From assembly GCF_001514205.1 (NCBI RefSeq), contig NZ_KQ948767.1, positions 240,343-304,342 on the forward strand: a stretch of DNA of 64,000 nt. Reading direction: 5' to 3'. Source of the stretch: Streptomyces griseoruber (GTDB taxonomy: Bacteria > Actinomycetota > Actinomycetes > Streptomycetales > Streptomycetaceae). The position numbers were made by a program, and so were the translations under genes. Below the pieces are notes generated by a model. That model made no database searches, had not been told where the DNA came from, and saw only the letters and a program-made list of their open reading frames with translations. Shown here piece by piece: positions 44,756 to 52,861 of the stretch (positions within the stretch are counted from its first letter, which is position 1; every line of letters starts with the position of its first letter).

Positions 44756-44761
44756 GTAGAC
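44756..44761 (+). promoter_or_regulatory. probable -10 box of the tRNA-Met gene
   Basis: TAGACT lies 12 bases before the tRNA 5-prime end. No strong -35 is evident. The transposon junction is about 40 bases upstream of this box, so the core promoter was spared. Confidence 0.45.
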
Positions 44762-44773
44762 TGGGCGTACCGA

Positions 44774-44848
44774 CGCGCGGTGGAGCAGCTCGGTAGCTCG
44801 CTGGGCTCATAACCCAGAGGTCGCGTGGTTCAAATCCCGCCCGCGCTA
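44774..44848 (+). tRNA. initiator-type tRNA-Met (CAT) with one extra base in the T arm
   Basis: The acceptor strands CGCGCGG and CCGCGCT pair at 6 of 7 positions with position 1 unpaired, a hallmark of initiator tRNA. The D arm is GAGC-AGCTCGGTA-GCTC, the anticodon arm CTGGG-CTCATAA-CCCAG has three G:C-type pairs next to the loop, and the T loop is TTCAAAT. The 5-prime T-stem strand reads GCGTGG against CCCGC: one T too many, so the stem needs a bulge. Length is 75 instead of 74. CCA is not encoded. It could be functional, a variant, or a decayed extra copy. Confidence 0.85.
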
Positions 44849-44855
44849 CAACGCA

Positions 44856-44886
44856 CCGGCCCCCTCAGCCATGTTGAGGGGGCCGG
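44856..44886. terminator. bidirectional terminator between tRNA-Met and the next gene
   Basis: CCGGCCCCCTCA (44856-44867) and TGAGGGGGCCGG (44875-44886) form a perfect 12-bp stem with a 7-base loop, 8 bases after the tRNA and overlapping the 3-prime end of the convergent minus-strand gene. Confidence 0.8.
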
Positions 44887-45176
44887 CCGCATGTACGACG
44901 CCGGGCCTGCGAGACGGCGTCGGCTGTTTCGACCGGCCGGGAAGCGACCCGTATTCGGTCGCCGTCGTACGCGACGATCTCGCCCGGCAGGATCAGCAGG
45001 CCCGCCTCTCCGTCCTCCCAGTCCGTGCCCATCCGGCGCACCTGGACCGCCGGGCCCCGCGCGCCGGCCATGAACACCGTCGGGTCGACCTCCCAGCCGT
45101 GCTGGCCGAGCCACGTTTCCAGAGCTACGGAGTCCGCGCCGCTCGCCCCCCGCGGCCACTCGTACGTACCCGCCAC
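44865..45176 (-). CDS. small conserved hypothetical protein
   Basis: A 103-residue protein, no recognised domain. It starts AGTYEWPRGASGADSVALET and contains GPAVQVRRMGTDWEDGEAGL followed by LLILPGEIVAYDGDRIRV, giving a compact alpha-beta look with an acidic, non-repetitive composition unlike a shadow frame. The GTG at 45176 follows AGGGGGAA. I recall similar short proteins beside tRNA genes in Streptomyces but cannot assign a function. Its stop lies inside the terminator shared with the convergent tRNA gene. Confidence 0.65.
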   Translation of the reverse strand: MAGTYEWPRGASGADSVALETWLGQHGWEVDPTVFMAGARGPAVQVRRMGTDWEDGEAGLLILPGEIVAYDGDRIRVASRPVETADAVSQARRRTCGRPPQHG

Positions 45177-45552
45177 TGCTGTTCCCCCTGCCCGTGAGTG
45201 AACTCGCAGCGATCCTGGCGGTAATCGCAGGCGCCCGCGCGCCGAGGCCTTCGAACGCCCGGAGGCGCGCAGGTTTGGGTCGGGCAGCGGCCAGTACCCG
45301 TGCCACCCGCTGGAGCGAAGCCGTCCTCCCTGCCGTCAGCTGCGTCGGCACGGACCTCGGTAGTGCCCCCACAGAGTGTCCCCACAGAGGCGCCGTCTGA
45401 CCCGCGGTCGGCCTGGGGCGGGTTCACTCGCCGTCCATGCGGTGAGGCAAGTCGTCGGGACGGTTGCGCAGCATGGCACAACGATGGCTCCAGGCTACTG
45501 ACTTCGGGCTCTGGAAGAACGAAGACGGCGTCCGTATGCGGCTGAACCGCCG
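45177..45552. other. intergenic stretch
   Basis: No convincing gene. A short plus frame (ATDFGLWKNEDGVRMRLN near 45490) reads protein-like for about 20 codons only and runs into the antisense of the dehydrogenase gene. Confidence 0.4.
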
Positions 45553-46584
45553 TCAGGGACGCGTCCCGTCAGCCCCGCGGGGAGGTCGCCCGGGCAGCCC
45601 CGAGGTGCCTGGGACCGGGGTAGGGGCACAGCGTCCGTCCAGGATCGCCTCGACATTGCGGGCGGCGAGTTCGACCATGGCGGCGCGGGTTGTCTCCGTC
45701 GCCGAGCCGACGTGCGGCAGGACCACCAGGTGAGGCTCGTTGAACAGCGGGTCGGAAGGGCTCGTACGAGGCTCGCCGGTCATCACGTCCAGACCTGCCG
45801 AGTGCAGCTCACCGCGGCGCAGCGCCGCCAGCAGCGCCTCTTCGTCCACGACTCCGCCGCGTCCGGTGTTGACCAGTGTCGCGGTCGGTTTCATCCGGGC
45901 GAGTTCGGTGGCACCGATCATGCCCTGGGTCTCCCGCGTCAGCGGGGTGTGCACGGACACCACGTCGCTGGTGCGCAGCAGTTCGTCGAACGGCACCCAG
46001 CGGGACAGCTCGTCGTCCTCCTTGCGTCGCGGATGGTGGTGCCGCACGCGCATGCCGAACCCGGCGGCCCTGCGGGCGACGGCGCGGGCGATCTGGCCGT
46101 AGCCGATCAACCCGAGCGTCGCCCCCTGGACGTCGAGGCCGAGGAAGGAGTCCATGCGGAAGGCGCCCCACGCGCCGCGGCGCAGCGCGTCCATGCTGGC
46201 GGGCAGGCGGCGCCGGGCCATGAGGATCAGCGCCATCGCCACGTCGGCGGTGGTCTCCGCGAGCACGTCGGGGGTGTGGGTGATGACGACGCCGCGCTCC
46301 ACTGCGGCCGCCACGTCGACGCCGTCGTAGCCCATGGACGCGAGGGCGACGACACGCAGGTCGGGCCCGGCCGCGTCGAGCAGCGCGGCATCGACGCGGT
46401 CGCTGCCGAGAACGAGCAGGCCCTCGCAGCCCCGGACCAGCCCGGCCAGCTCGGCGGGCGTCGGCGGTGCGGTTCTTGGCCAGGAGGTGACGTCGAAGCG
46501 GGCGGCGAGGCGCTCGACGCCGTCCCCCGGCAGGCCGGTGCGGCTGACCGCCACACGGGGGCGGCGGGAGGGTGTGCCGGACAT
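45553..46584 (-). CDS. D-isomer-specific 2-hydroxyacid dehydrogenase
   Basis: A 343-residue NAD(P)-dependent oxidoreductase interconverting 2-oxo and D-2-hydroxy acids; likely a 2-ketogluconate or glyoxylate/hydroxypyruvate reductase given the neighbours. The nucleotide-binding motif is LGLIGYGQIARAVA, the substrate-binding arginine lies in VNTGRGGVVDEEAL, and the catalytic His is in VVLPHVGSAT. Last gene of the minus-strand operon that begins at 49452; 49 bases after the IdnD-like gene. Confidence 0.88.
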   Translation of the reverse strand: MSGTPSRRPRVAVSRTGLPGDGVERLAARFDVTSWPRTAPPTPAELAGLVRGCEGLLVLGSDRVDAALLDAAGPDLRVVALASMGYDGVDVAAAVERGVVITHTPDVLAETTADVAMALILMARRRLPASMDALRRGAWGAFRMDSFLGLDVQGATLGLIGYGQIARAVARRAAGFGMRVRHHHPRRKEDDELSRWVPFDELLRTSDVVSVHTPLTRETQGMIGATELARMKPTATLVNTGRGGVVDEEALLAALRRGELHSAGLDVMTGEPRTSPSDPLFNEPHLVVLPHVGSATETTRAAMVELAARNVEAILDGRCAPTPVPGTSGLPGRPPRGADGTRP

Positions 46585-46633
46585 GTTCGACTCCGTTGAG
46601 CGTGAGGGATCGGGGCTGGTGGTGGGACAGGTG

Positions 46634-47710
46634 CTACGTGGATCGGATTCCGCGTCCGGCCGTTCCCTCCTCGCCGAAGTCCAGCAGCACCTTGCACGAG
46701 CGGGCAGGGTCCGCCGCCAGCTCGAACGCCTCCTGCGTGTGGGCCACCGGGAGGACGGAGGTGACTACCGGCTCGACCGGGAGGCGGCCGTCGGCCACTG
46801 CACCGAGAACCTCGGTGAGCTCGCCGTCGAAGCGGAAAGAGCCGACGAGGCGCAGTTCCCGGGTGATCAGCGCGTTGGCGGCCACCGGAGTGTCCCCGGG
46901 CGGCAGCAGGCCGAGACCCACGACGAGGCCGCCGCGGTCGACTCCGTACACGCAGGTACGCAGTCCCGCCGGGTTGCCTGAGGACTCGATCGCGATGTCC
47001 GCGGCGAGTTCGTCCAGCCCGTCGGCGCCGGAGCCTACCCGTACGGTCGACGTGGCGCCCACCTGCCTGGCGACGGCCAGCGGCGCCTCGTGCACGTCGG
47101 TCACGGTGATCTCGGCCGCGCCCGCGGCTCTCAGCGCCGCGACGACCAGGCAGCCGATGGGTCCCGCGCCGGTGACCAGCACCCGCTTCCCCCGTACATC
47201 GCCGGCCTGCCGTACGGCGTGCCAGGCGACCGCGGCCGGCTCGGCCACCGAGGCCAGCCTCAGGTCCAGGCCCTCGGGCAGCGCGAGCACCCGCTCGGCG
47301 GGCACCACGAGCACGTCGGCGAAGCCGCCCTGCACATGGGGATCGCGGGCGGCGCTGCCGAGGTAGCCGGCGTCCAGGCAGGTGTTGCGCCTCCCGGCGA
47401 CGCACTGCCGGCACCGGCCGCACGACGCCAGCGGGTGCACGGCGACCGGTGTCCCCGGCGGCGGCGCCGGGGTGCCGGGGCCCGCCTCGCGAATCCGGCC
47501 CACGATCTCGTGGCCCAGCACCAGCGGTTCGCGAAGCCGGAACTCGCCGACCGCTCCGTGACGCCAGTAGTGCAGGTCGGAGCCGCAGATGCCGCCGTAG
47601 CGGATGTCGACCGCGACCTCGCCCGGGCCGGGTACCGGCACCGGGCGCTCCTCCAGGCGCAGGTCGCCCGCGCCGTGCGCCACCACGGCCCGCATCGTCC
47701 CTGAGTTCAT
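46634..47710 (-). CDS. idnD: L-idonate 5-dehydrogenase-like zinc alcohol dehydrogenase
   Basis: A 358-residue medium-chain dehydrogenase oxidising L-idonate to 5-ketogluconate. Catalytic zinc ligands C-G-S-D (GGICGSDLHYWRHG) and GHE (LVLGHEIVG), structural zinc cysteines in ASCGRCRQCVAGRRNTC, Rossmann motif VTGAGPIGCLVVAALRAAG. Placement next to an IdnO-type SDR supports the idonate assignment; sorbitol/threonine dehydrogenases are alternatives. Same-strand operon with flanking genes. Confidence 0.82.
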   Translation of the reverse strand: MNSGTMRAVVAHGAGDLRLEERPVPVPGPGEVAVDIRYGGICGSDLHYWRHGAVGEFRLREPLVLGHEIVGRIREAGPGTPAPPPGTPVAVHPLASCGRCRQCVAGRRNTCLDAGYLGSAARDPHVQGGFADVLVVPAERVLALPEGLDLRLASVAEPAAVAWHAVRQAGDVRGKRVLVTGAGPIGCLVVAALRAAGAAEITVTDVHEAPLAVARQVGATSTVRVGSGADGLDELAADIAIESSGNPAGLRTCVYGVDRGGLVVGLGLLPPGDTPVAANALITRELRLVGSFRFDGELTEVLGAVADGRLPVEPVVTSVLPVAHTQEAFELAADPARSCKVLLDFGEEGTAGRGIRST

Positions 47711-47785
47711 GTCCTCGTCCTGCTCTCTGCCGAACGCTTCGGCTGCTTCGGTTGCGTGCCGTGGGTGGAGGTCGGCGGCGGTGGG

Positions 47786-48559
47786 TCAGACGACCGCGGT
47801 CAGCCCGCCGTCGACGGCGATCACCTGGCCGTTGACGAAGTCCGACGCCGGCGCCGCGAGCCACACCAGCGTGCCGACCAGGTCCTCGACCGAGGCCCAG
47901 CGGCCGGCCGGGGTGCGGCCCCGGATCCACGAGTCGAAGGCAGGGTCGTCCACCAGGGGCCGGGTCAGCTCGGTGACCACATAGCCGGGGGCGAGCGCGT
48001 TGACGGTCAGTCCGGATCCGGCCCACTCGGCGCACATGCTGCGGGTCAGCATCGCCAGGCCGCCCTTGGAGGCCGCGTAGGCGGCGATGCCGGGCCTGGC
48101 CAGCCAGGTCTGGACGGAACAGATGTTGACGATCTTGCCGTGGCCGCGCTCGACCATCCCGGCGGCCACCGTGCGGCCGACCAGGAAGGCGCTCGTGAGG
48201 TTGGTGTGCAGCACTCGTTCGAAGTTCTCCGCCGAGACCTCCAGCAACGGCTCGCGGTGCTGCACGCCTGTGTTGTTGACGAGGATGTCCAGCGGTCCGA
48301 CGCCGTCCTCGATCTCCCGGACCGCCCGGCGTACGGCGCTGTCGTCGGTGACGTCGAAGGCCGCCGTGTGGACCTTGGCCCCGGTCTCCTCGGCCAGTTT
48401 CCGCCGGGACCGCTCCAGTGCCCCGGCGTCGCGGCCGTTCAGGACGAGTTCGGCTCCCGCCTCGGCCAGCCCGGTGGCGAGGGCGGCTCCGATGCCTTTG
48501 CTGGAACCGGTCACCAGGGCCCGACGGCCGGCGAGGTCGAACAGGGCGGGAGCCTTCAC
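47786..48559 (-). CDS. idnO: gluconate 5-dehydrogenase / 5-ketogluconate reductase-like SDR
   Basis: A 257-residue SDR reducing 5-keto-D-gluconate to D-gluconate. TGSSKGIGAALA cofactor motif, NNTGVQHREPLLEV (typical of IdnO/KduD-type), ICSVQTW serine, YAASKGG. It starts with GTG overlapping the previous stop (GTGA). With IdnD it links L-idonate to gluconate, whose further use needs a kinase; the local kinase gene is broken. KduD-type 2-keto-3-deoxygluconate function is an alternative. Confidence 0.83.
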   Translation of the reverse strand: MKAPALFDLAGRRALVTGSSKGIGAALATGLAEAGAELVLNGRDAGALERSRRKLAEETGAKVHTAAFDVTDDSAVRRAVREIEDGVGPLDILVNNTGVQHREPLLEVSAENFERVLHTNLTSAFLVGRTVAAGMVERGHGKIVNICSVQTWLARPGIAAYAASKGGLAMLTRSMCAEWAGSGLTVNALAPGYVVTELTRPLVDDPAFDSWIRGRTPAGRWASVEDLVGTLVWLAAPASDFVNGQVIAVDGGLTAVV

Positions 48560-49452
48560 GGCCGTACCTCCAGGGGAGCGTAGTAGTGCATCAGAGCGGC
48601 GTTGTCGGCGTCGCCGTGACCGGCCGCGGTGAGCCAGCGGTGCAGTTCGGCGACGGCGGTCGTGACCGGCAGCGGCACGCCCGCGGAGCGCGCGTGGTCG
48701 CGGGCGGCGTCGAGGTCCTTGACCATGTTGCTGATCCGCCCGGTGGGGGAGAGGTCGGCCTCGGCGAACTTCACGAAGAACTCCTGCAGCAGTGCGGAGT
48801 CGGCCCTGCCTCCGCTGAGCGCGGTGAGCACCTGCGAGGGCGGCAGACCGGCCGACCGCACCAGCGCGGCCGCCTCCGCGAGGGCGGCGAATCCGCAGCC
48901 GACCAGGACCTGGTTGACGGACTTCACCAGCTGACCCGAACCGGCCGGGCCGAGGTGCGTCAGGCGGGAGGCCAGGACCCCGAGGACGGGCAACGCGCGT
49001 GCGACGTGTTCCTCCTCGCCGCCGAGCATCAGGGTCAACTCCCCGCGCTCGGCGCCCGGTGCGCCTCCCGACAGCGGGGCGTCGACCCAGCCGGCGCCGA
49101 GCTTCCCGGCACGCCCGGCGAACTCGCGGGTGCGTCCGGGGTCGATGCTCGACATGTCGATCACCAGCACGCCGTCCGGAGCCCTGCTCAGGACCCCGTC
49201 CGGTCCGAAGGCCACCTGCTCCACGATCTCCGCGGTATTGAGGGAGAGGATCACCGTGCCCGACGCCGCGCCCAGCGGGGAGAGCAGCGCGGGTGACTGC
49301 GCCGTGGCCGCCCCGTCCCGGGCGAGTTCGGCGACGGCCTCCGGCCGGATGTCGTGGACGCGTACCGCGCGTCCGCACCCGAGCAGCCGGCGGGCGATGG
49401 CGGACCCCATGACTCCGAGTCCGGCCACGCCGACCTCTGTATCTCCTGGCAC
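48556..49452 (-). CDS. 3-hydroxyisobutyrate dehydrogenase-family oxidoreductase
   Basis: A 298-residue beta-hydroxyacid dehydrogenase. NAD motif VGVAGLGVMGSAIARRLLG, substrate loop DAPLSGGAPGAERGELTLML, catalytic lysine region GQLVKSVNQVLVG. These enzymes oxidise 3-hydroxyacids; in sugar-acid clusters they are often tartronate semialdehyde reductase or L-threonate/4-hydroxythreonate-type dehydrogenases. The GTG at 49452 has AGGAGG close upstream (4 bases), and the long N-terminal extension of the frame is rejected. First gene of the operon; promoter region shares a motif with the IclR-cyclase region. Confidence 0.85.
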   Translation of the reverse strand: MPGDTEVGVAGLGVMGSAIARRLLGCGRAVRVHDIRPEAVAELARDGAATAQSPALLSPLGAASGTVILSLNTAEIVEQVAFGPDGVLSRAPDGVLVIDMSSIDPGRTREFAGRAGKLGAGWVDAPLSGGAPGAERGELTLMLGGEEEHVARALPVLGVLASRLTHLGPAGSGQLVKSVNQVLVGCGFAALAEAAALVRSAGLPPSQVLTALSGGRADSALLQEFFVKFAEADLSPTGRISNMVKDLDAARDHARSAGVPLPVTTAVAELHRWLTAAGHGDADNAALMHYYAPLEVRP

Positions 49453-49469
49453 CTGACCTCCTGAACGAA

Positions 49470-49496
49470 ATGCTGTTCGAGAAACAATATATTGGC
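49470..49496. promoter_or_regulatory. candidate IclR operator and palindrome before the idn-type operon
   Basis: ATGCTGTTCGAGAAACA (49470-49486) matches ATGCTGAACGACGAACA near iclR at 13 of 17 positions and contains TGTT-N5-AACA. It runs into CAATATATTG (49485-49494), a perfect 10-base palindrome; ACAATATATTGGC recurs as ACAGCATATTGGC at 49559-49571. Confidence 0.5.
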
Positions 49497-49558
49497 CTCC
49501 GGTGAAGGGGAAGCCTCCTGGTACTGGCCTAGGTGTGGAAGTCGCAAGGTTATGGCGT

Positions 49559-49571
49559 ACAGCATATTGGC
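49559..49571. promoter_or_regulatory. second copy of the ACA(A/G)(T/C)ATATTGGC motif
   Basis: ACAGCATATTGGC, 75 bases from its partner at 49484-49496 and facing the decayed gluconate kinase gene. Together they suggest a regulator serving both divergent promoters. Confidence 0.4.
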
Positions 49572-49646
49572 ATGAGTCCGACATGCTGTTGGCGTCGTGA
49601 TGTCCGCAGGGTTGGAACGGAGACCGCCCTACGCAAGGTCGGCGAG

Positions 49647-50375
49647 GTGGTGCTCGGCGTCGACCCGGGCACGACCGCCACCAAGGCGGTCGCGGTGGAC
49701 GGCGCGTACCGCCGGTGCCGATCGTCGAAAGCCGGCCGTGGTCGCCGACGCGGTGCGCGAGAGCGCCGAACAGTGCGCGCGAGGAGGGCCGACCGTGCAG
49801 GAGCTGTCCTTCCGCGCGGCCCTCCACACACTGCTCGCCCTCGACGCCTCCGGCCAACCGCTGATCCCTGCGCTGATCCCTGCCCTGAGCTTGGCCGACA
49901 CCCGTGCGGCGGACATCGCCCGGCGGCTGCGGGCCGAGCACGGGGCGGCACTCCACCGGCCGACCGGCACTCCCGTGCACCCATCCGACCCGGGCCGTGA
50001 TCGAGGGCGTGGGACAGCAACTGGCGCTGGTACGGGACTCGCTGGTCGCGGCCGGGGCGCCCATCACCTCGGTGCGCGCCACGGGCGGAGCACTTCGGTC
50101 GTCGCCGTGGGCAGAGACCGTCGCGGCGGCACTCGAGACGCCGTTGGAGATCACGGACGACACGGCCGGCTCCGGATTCGGCGCGGCGATCGTCGGCCGG
50201 CGCGCGCTCGGCGCCGTGTCCCACCTCTGTGCCCTGCCCGCGGACGTCTGGGCCCGTCCGTATCGCACCGTCTCGCCGGACCCGGCCGCCGTCCGGACAG
50301 CGGCCAGGGCCCGGCCCCTGGTGGAGCGGTGCTACGAGATGCTGCGGGGGCTCTCCGTACAGCGTCGGCGTCCGT
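49647..50375 (+). pseudogene. decayed FGGY-family gluconate kinase
   Basis: The N-terminal phosphate-binding motif VVLGVDPGTTATKAVAVDG is in one frame; VVADAVRESAEQCARGG, LSFRAALHTLLALDASGQPL and RAADIARRLRAEHGAALHRP follow in a second; and the C-terminal ATP-binding part RAVIEGVGQQLALVRDSL, TSVRATGGALRSSPWAETV, PLEITDDTAGSGFGAAIV in a third. About 250 residues in the middle are missing at the HPSDPG/RAVIEG junction. Intact relatives are about 500 residues. It diverges from the idn-type operon, where a gluconate kinase would be expected. Confidence 0.8.
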
Positions 50376-50489
50376 GGCGCCGGTGTCCGGGAGCGGTCAC
50401 GGTCAGGTGGCGTCGGCGTTCTCACCGGCCCCACCCGCCCGGCCGACGCGACGGGACGGGAGGGCGGCCGCTCGACGCGAGACCGTCGC

Positions 50490-50940
50490 AGTGACCGCCG
50501 CCCCCGTGTCCCGGCGCAGCCGCGGCGTCTCCCCGGCACAGGCCGCCGGCCCCACGGCGAGCAGGCCGAACGGAGAGGCGGGTCCCGCCGCGCGCAGGGC
50601 CCCTGCGGCCAAGGCGATGCCCACCCCCGGCGGCTCCCCGTGTCACCGGCCCGGTGAGGCCGTCGGCCGCTGCGCACCGTGCCGAGGCGACGGGGAACAG
50701 CGCGATCGCCCGGGCGAAGACGCGGCGGGTGCCCCGGCGCTCCGCGGCCCAGCCGCTCACGGGGATGAAGACGGCTGGCGCCCCCGGACACGCGGTCAGG
50801 GTGACGCCGACAGCCTCGGGCACCGTCCCGAAGGACGTGGCCATGTCGGGGGCGGCCGTGGAGATGATCGCGGCGTCCGGGTTCTCGATGCAGAACGCCC
50901 CGGCCACCAGTGCCGTCGTCCCCCGGCGCCACCCGTTCAC
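50490..50940 (-). pseudogene. decayed MFS transporter
   Basis: GTG at 50940 (GGGGGAG ahead) begins NGWRRGTTALVAGAFCIENP, then DAAIISTAAPDMATSFGTVP, VFIPVSGWAAERRGTRRVFA and CAAADGLTG, the first three helices of a DHA2-type MFS pump. The frame then breaks, and a C-terminal-like helix ALAAGALRAAGPASPFGLLA appears in another frame near 50500-50620. Most of the protein is deleted. Confidence 0.7.
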
Positions 50941-51007
50941 CCGAGTCTCCCCCTGATCCGCGGCCGGTTGATCGGACACGGCGGTCCGGTGGTGGCCGGA
51001 CCCCGGG

Positions 51008-51904
51008 TCAGGCCGAGCGCGTCGCAACGGTCGGCACCGCGTGCACGGCGTGTCCGCCGAACTGCTGCCGCATCGCGGCGAGCGCCTTCAGCTGGGCGGC
51101 GTCCGGCTTGCGGGAGGCGAAGCGGGCGAAGAGCGCGGCGGTCATGGCGGGGGCGGACACCGCCAGCCGTACCGCCTCCTCGACCGTCCAGCGGCCCTCG
51201 CCGGAGTCGTCCACCCGGCCCGAGAGACCGGTCAGGCCGGAGTCCTGCTCCAGGGCGCGCACGAGGAGGTCGAGCAGCCAGGACTTCACGACCGTGCCGT
51301 GCCGCCAGGAGGCGAGCACCTTCGGCACGTCGGGAACGTACTCGCTGGCCTCCAGTAGCTCGTAGCCCTCGGCGAGGGCCTGCATCATTCCGTACTCGAT
51401 GCCGTTGTGGACCATCTTGGCGTAGTGACCCGCGCCCACCGGGCCGGCGTGGCAGATGCCGTCCTCCTCCGGTGCGAGCGACTCCAGCAGCGGCCACACC
51501 CTCTGGACGTGCTCGTCGGCGCCGCCGCACATGACGGCATAGCCGTTCTCCCGGCCCCAGACTCCGCCGCTGACACCGCAGTCGACGTAGCCGACGCCGT
51601 GCTCGGCGAGCAGCCGGGCGTGCTCGGCGTCGTCGCTGAAGCGGGAGTTGCCGCCCTCGACGATCACATCGCCCGGGGAGAGCAGGCCTGCCAACTGGTG
51701 GAGCGCCTCGCGGGTCGGGTCGCCGGAGGGCAGCATCAGCCACACCACGCGCGGGGCGGCGAGCTTGCCGACCAGTTGCTCGAGGGAGTCCACATCGCGG
51801 TCCGGGGAGGTGCGGCTGTAGCCGATCACCTCGTGGCCGCGGTCGCGCCAGCGGGCCGCCATGTTGCCGCCCATGCGTCCGAGGCCGACGATTCCTGTCT
51901 GCAT
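51008..51904 (-). CDS. gnd: 6-phosphogluconate dehydrogenase, decarboxylating (short, NAD-type)
   Basis: A 298-residue enzyme converting 6-phosphogluconate to ribulose 5-phosphate and CO2. GIVGLGRMGGNMAARW cofactor motif, VIVEGGNSRFSDD, the 6PGDH signature CGVSGGVWGRENGYAVMCGG and catalytic KMVHNGIEYGMMQA are present. The about 300-residue length places it in the short class, often NAD-preferring and linked to gluconate use rather than to the main pentose phosphate route. Last gene of the minus operon from 54908; 3-base gap to the preceding gene. Confidence 0.92.
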   Translation of the reverse strand: MQTGIVGLGRMGGNMAARWRDRGHEVIGYSRTSPDRDVDSLEQLVGKLAAPRVVWLMLPSGDPTREALHQLAGLLSPGDVIVEGGNSRFSDDAEHARLLAEHGVGYVDCGVSGGVWGRENGYAVMCGGADEHVQRVWPLLESLAPEEDGICHAGPVGAGHYAKMVHNGIEYGMMQALAEGYELLEASEYVPDVPKVLASWRHGTVVKSWLLDLLVRALEQDSGLTGLSGRVDDSGEGRWTVEEAVRLAVSAPAMTAALFARFASRKPDAAQLKALAAMRQQFGGHAVHAVPTVATRSA

Positions 51905-51907
51905 TGC

Positions 51908-52861
51908 TCAGTCCTTCGGGGTGGTGTGACGCGGGCGGCCGGGAAGCTCGGGCCCGTTGCCTTCACGCAGGAGGCGGAGGACGACGCTGTTGTCCAGGTC
52001 GCCGAACCCCCGGTCGTCGACTGCCGCGTACAGGCGGGCGACGGTGGTGGACAGGGGCAGCTCCACGTGCGTGTCGGTGGCGCTGTCCAGGACGAATCCG
52101 AGGTCCTTGTGGAGGTAGCGGGCGGGGCCGGAGGGCGTGAAGTCGCTGTCGGCGAGGTGGTGGCGCTTCTGTGTGAGTACCTCCGAGGAGGCGAGGCCGC
52201 CTGCCAGCACCTGAAGAAGGGTCGCCGGGTCGAGTCCACCGCTCTCGCCGAGCACGACGGCCTCGGAGAGGGCGACGAGGGTCCCGGCGACGACGAGTTG
52301 GTTGCACGCCTTGGCGAGCGACCCGGCTCCCGTGTCGCCCATACGGCGGACGGTCGAGCCCATGGCGGTCAGGTACGGGCGGACGCGTTCGACGGCGTCC
52401 CGCGCCCCGCCCGCCATGATGGACAGGGTGGCGTCGCGGGCCCCGGTCACCCCACCGCTCACGGGAGCGTCGAGGACGGTGACGCCGCGAGGACGCAGTT
52501 CCTCGGCCAGGGAGCGAACGGCGACGGGGGAGACGGTGCCCATCACGACGAGGGTGTTCATCGCCTGGTCCGATGCGGCCGGGTCCGTGCCCGCGAGCAG
52601 TCCGTCCGGGCCGGCCAGCACGGCACGGACCTGGGGCAGGTCCGGGAGCATGGTGACGACGGTCCGGGCGCCGGCCGCGACCTCGGCGGGACGACCGGCG
52701 GCCCGGCAGCCGGCGGCGACGGCCGCGTCGAGTGGCGCGCGGCCTCGGTTCCAGGCCAGGACGTCGAAGCCGGCCTTCGCGAGATGGCCCGCCATCGGAA
52801 GGCCCATCGCGCCGAGCCCGACGAAGCCGACCGTCTCCGACCGTGCAGGAAGGGAGTTCAC
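51908..52861 (-). CDS. 3-hydroxyisobutyrate dehydrogenase-like NAD(P)-dependent oxidoreductase
   Basis: A 317-residue beta-hydroxyacid dehydrogenase with VGFVGLGAMGLPMAGHLAKA, DAPVSGGVTGARDATLSIM and catalytic AGSLAKACNQLVVAG. It is paralogous in type to the enzyme at 48556-49452 but clearly divergent. The GTG start overlaps the previous stop (GTGA). Likely a tartronate-semialdehyde or related hydroxyacid dehydrogenase in the sugar-acid pathway; exact substrate unknown. Confidence 0.85.
   Translation of the reverse strand: MNSLPARSETVGFVGLGAMGLPMAGHLAKAGFDVLAWNRGRAPLDAAVAAGCRAAGRPAEVAAGARTVVTMLPDLPQVRAVLAGPDGLLAGTDPAASDQAMNTLVVMGTVSPVAVRSLAEELRPRGVTVLDAPVSGGVTGARDATLSIMAGGARDAVERVRPYLTAMGSTVRRMGDTGAGSLAKACNQLVVAGTLVALSEAVVLGESGGLDPATLLQVLAGGLASSEVLTQKRHHLADSDFTPSGPARYLHKDLGFVLDSATDTHVELPLSTTVARLYAAVDDRGFGDLDNSVVLRLLREGNGPELPGRPRHTTPKD

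Noticed and set aside
44774..44848. tRNA acting as an attB for an integrase-type element
   Set aside because: No integrase or excisionase gene and no repeated tRNA 3-prime end was seen; the adjacent element is a DDE transposon with its own 5-bp duplication upstream of the tRNA.
45464..45733. Short plus-strand ORF with the segment ATDFGLWKNEDGVRMRLN
   Set aside because: Protein-like for only about 20 codons, then antisense to the dehydrogenase gene; no ribosome binding site.
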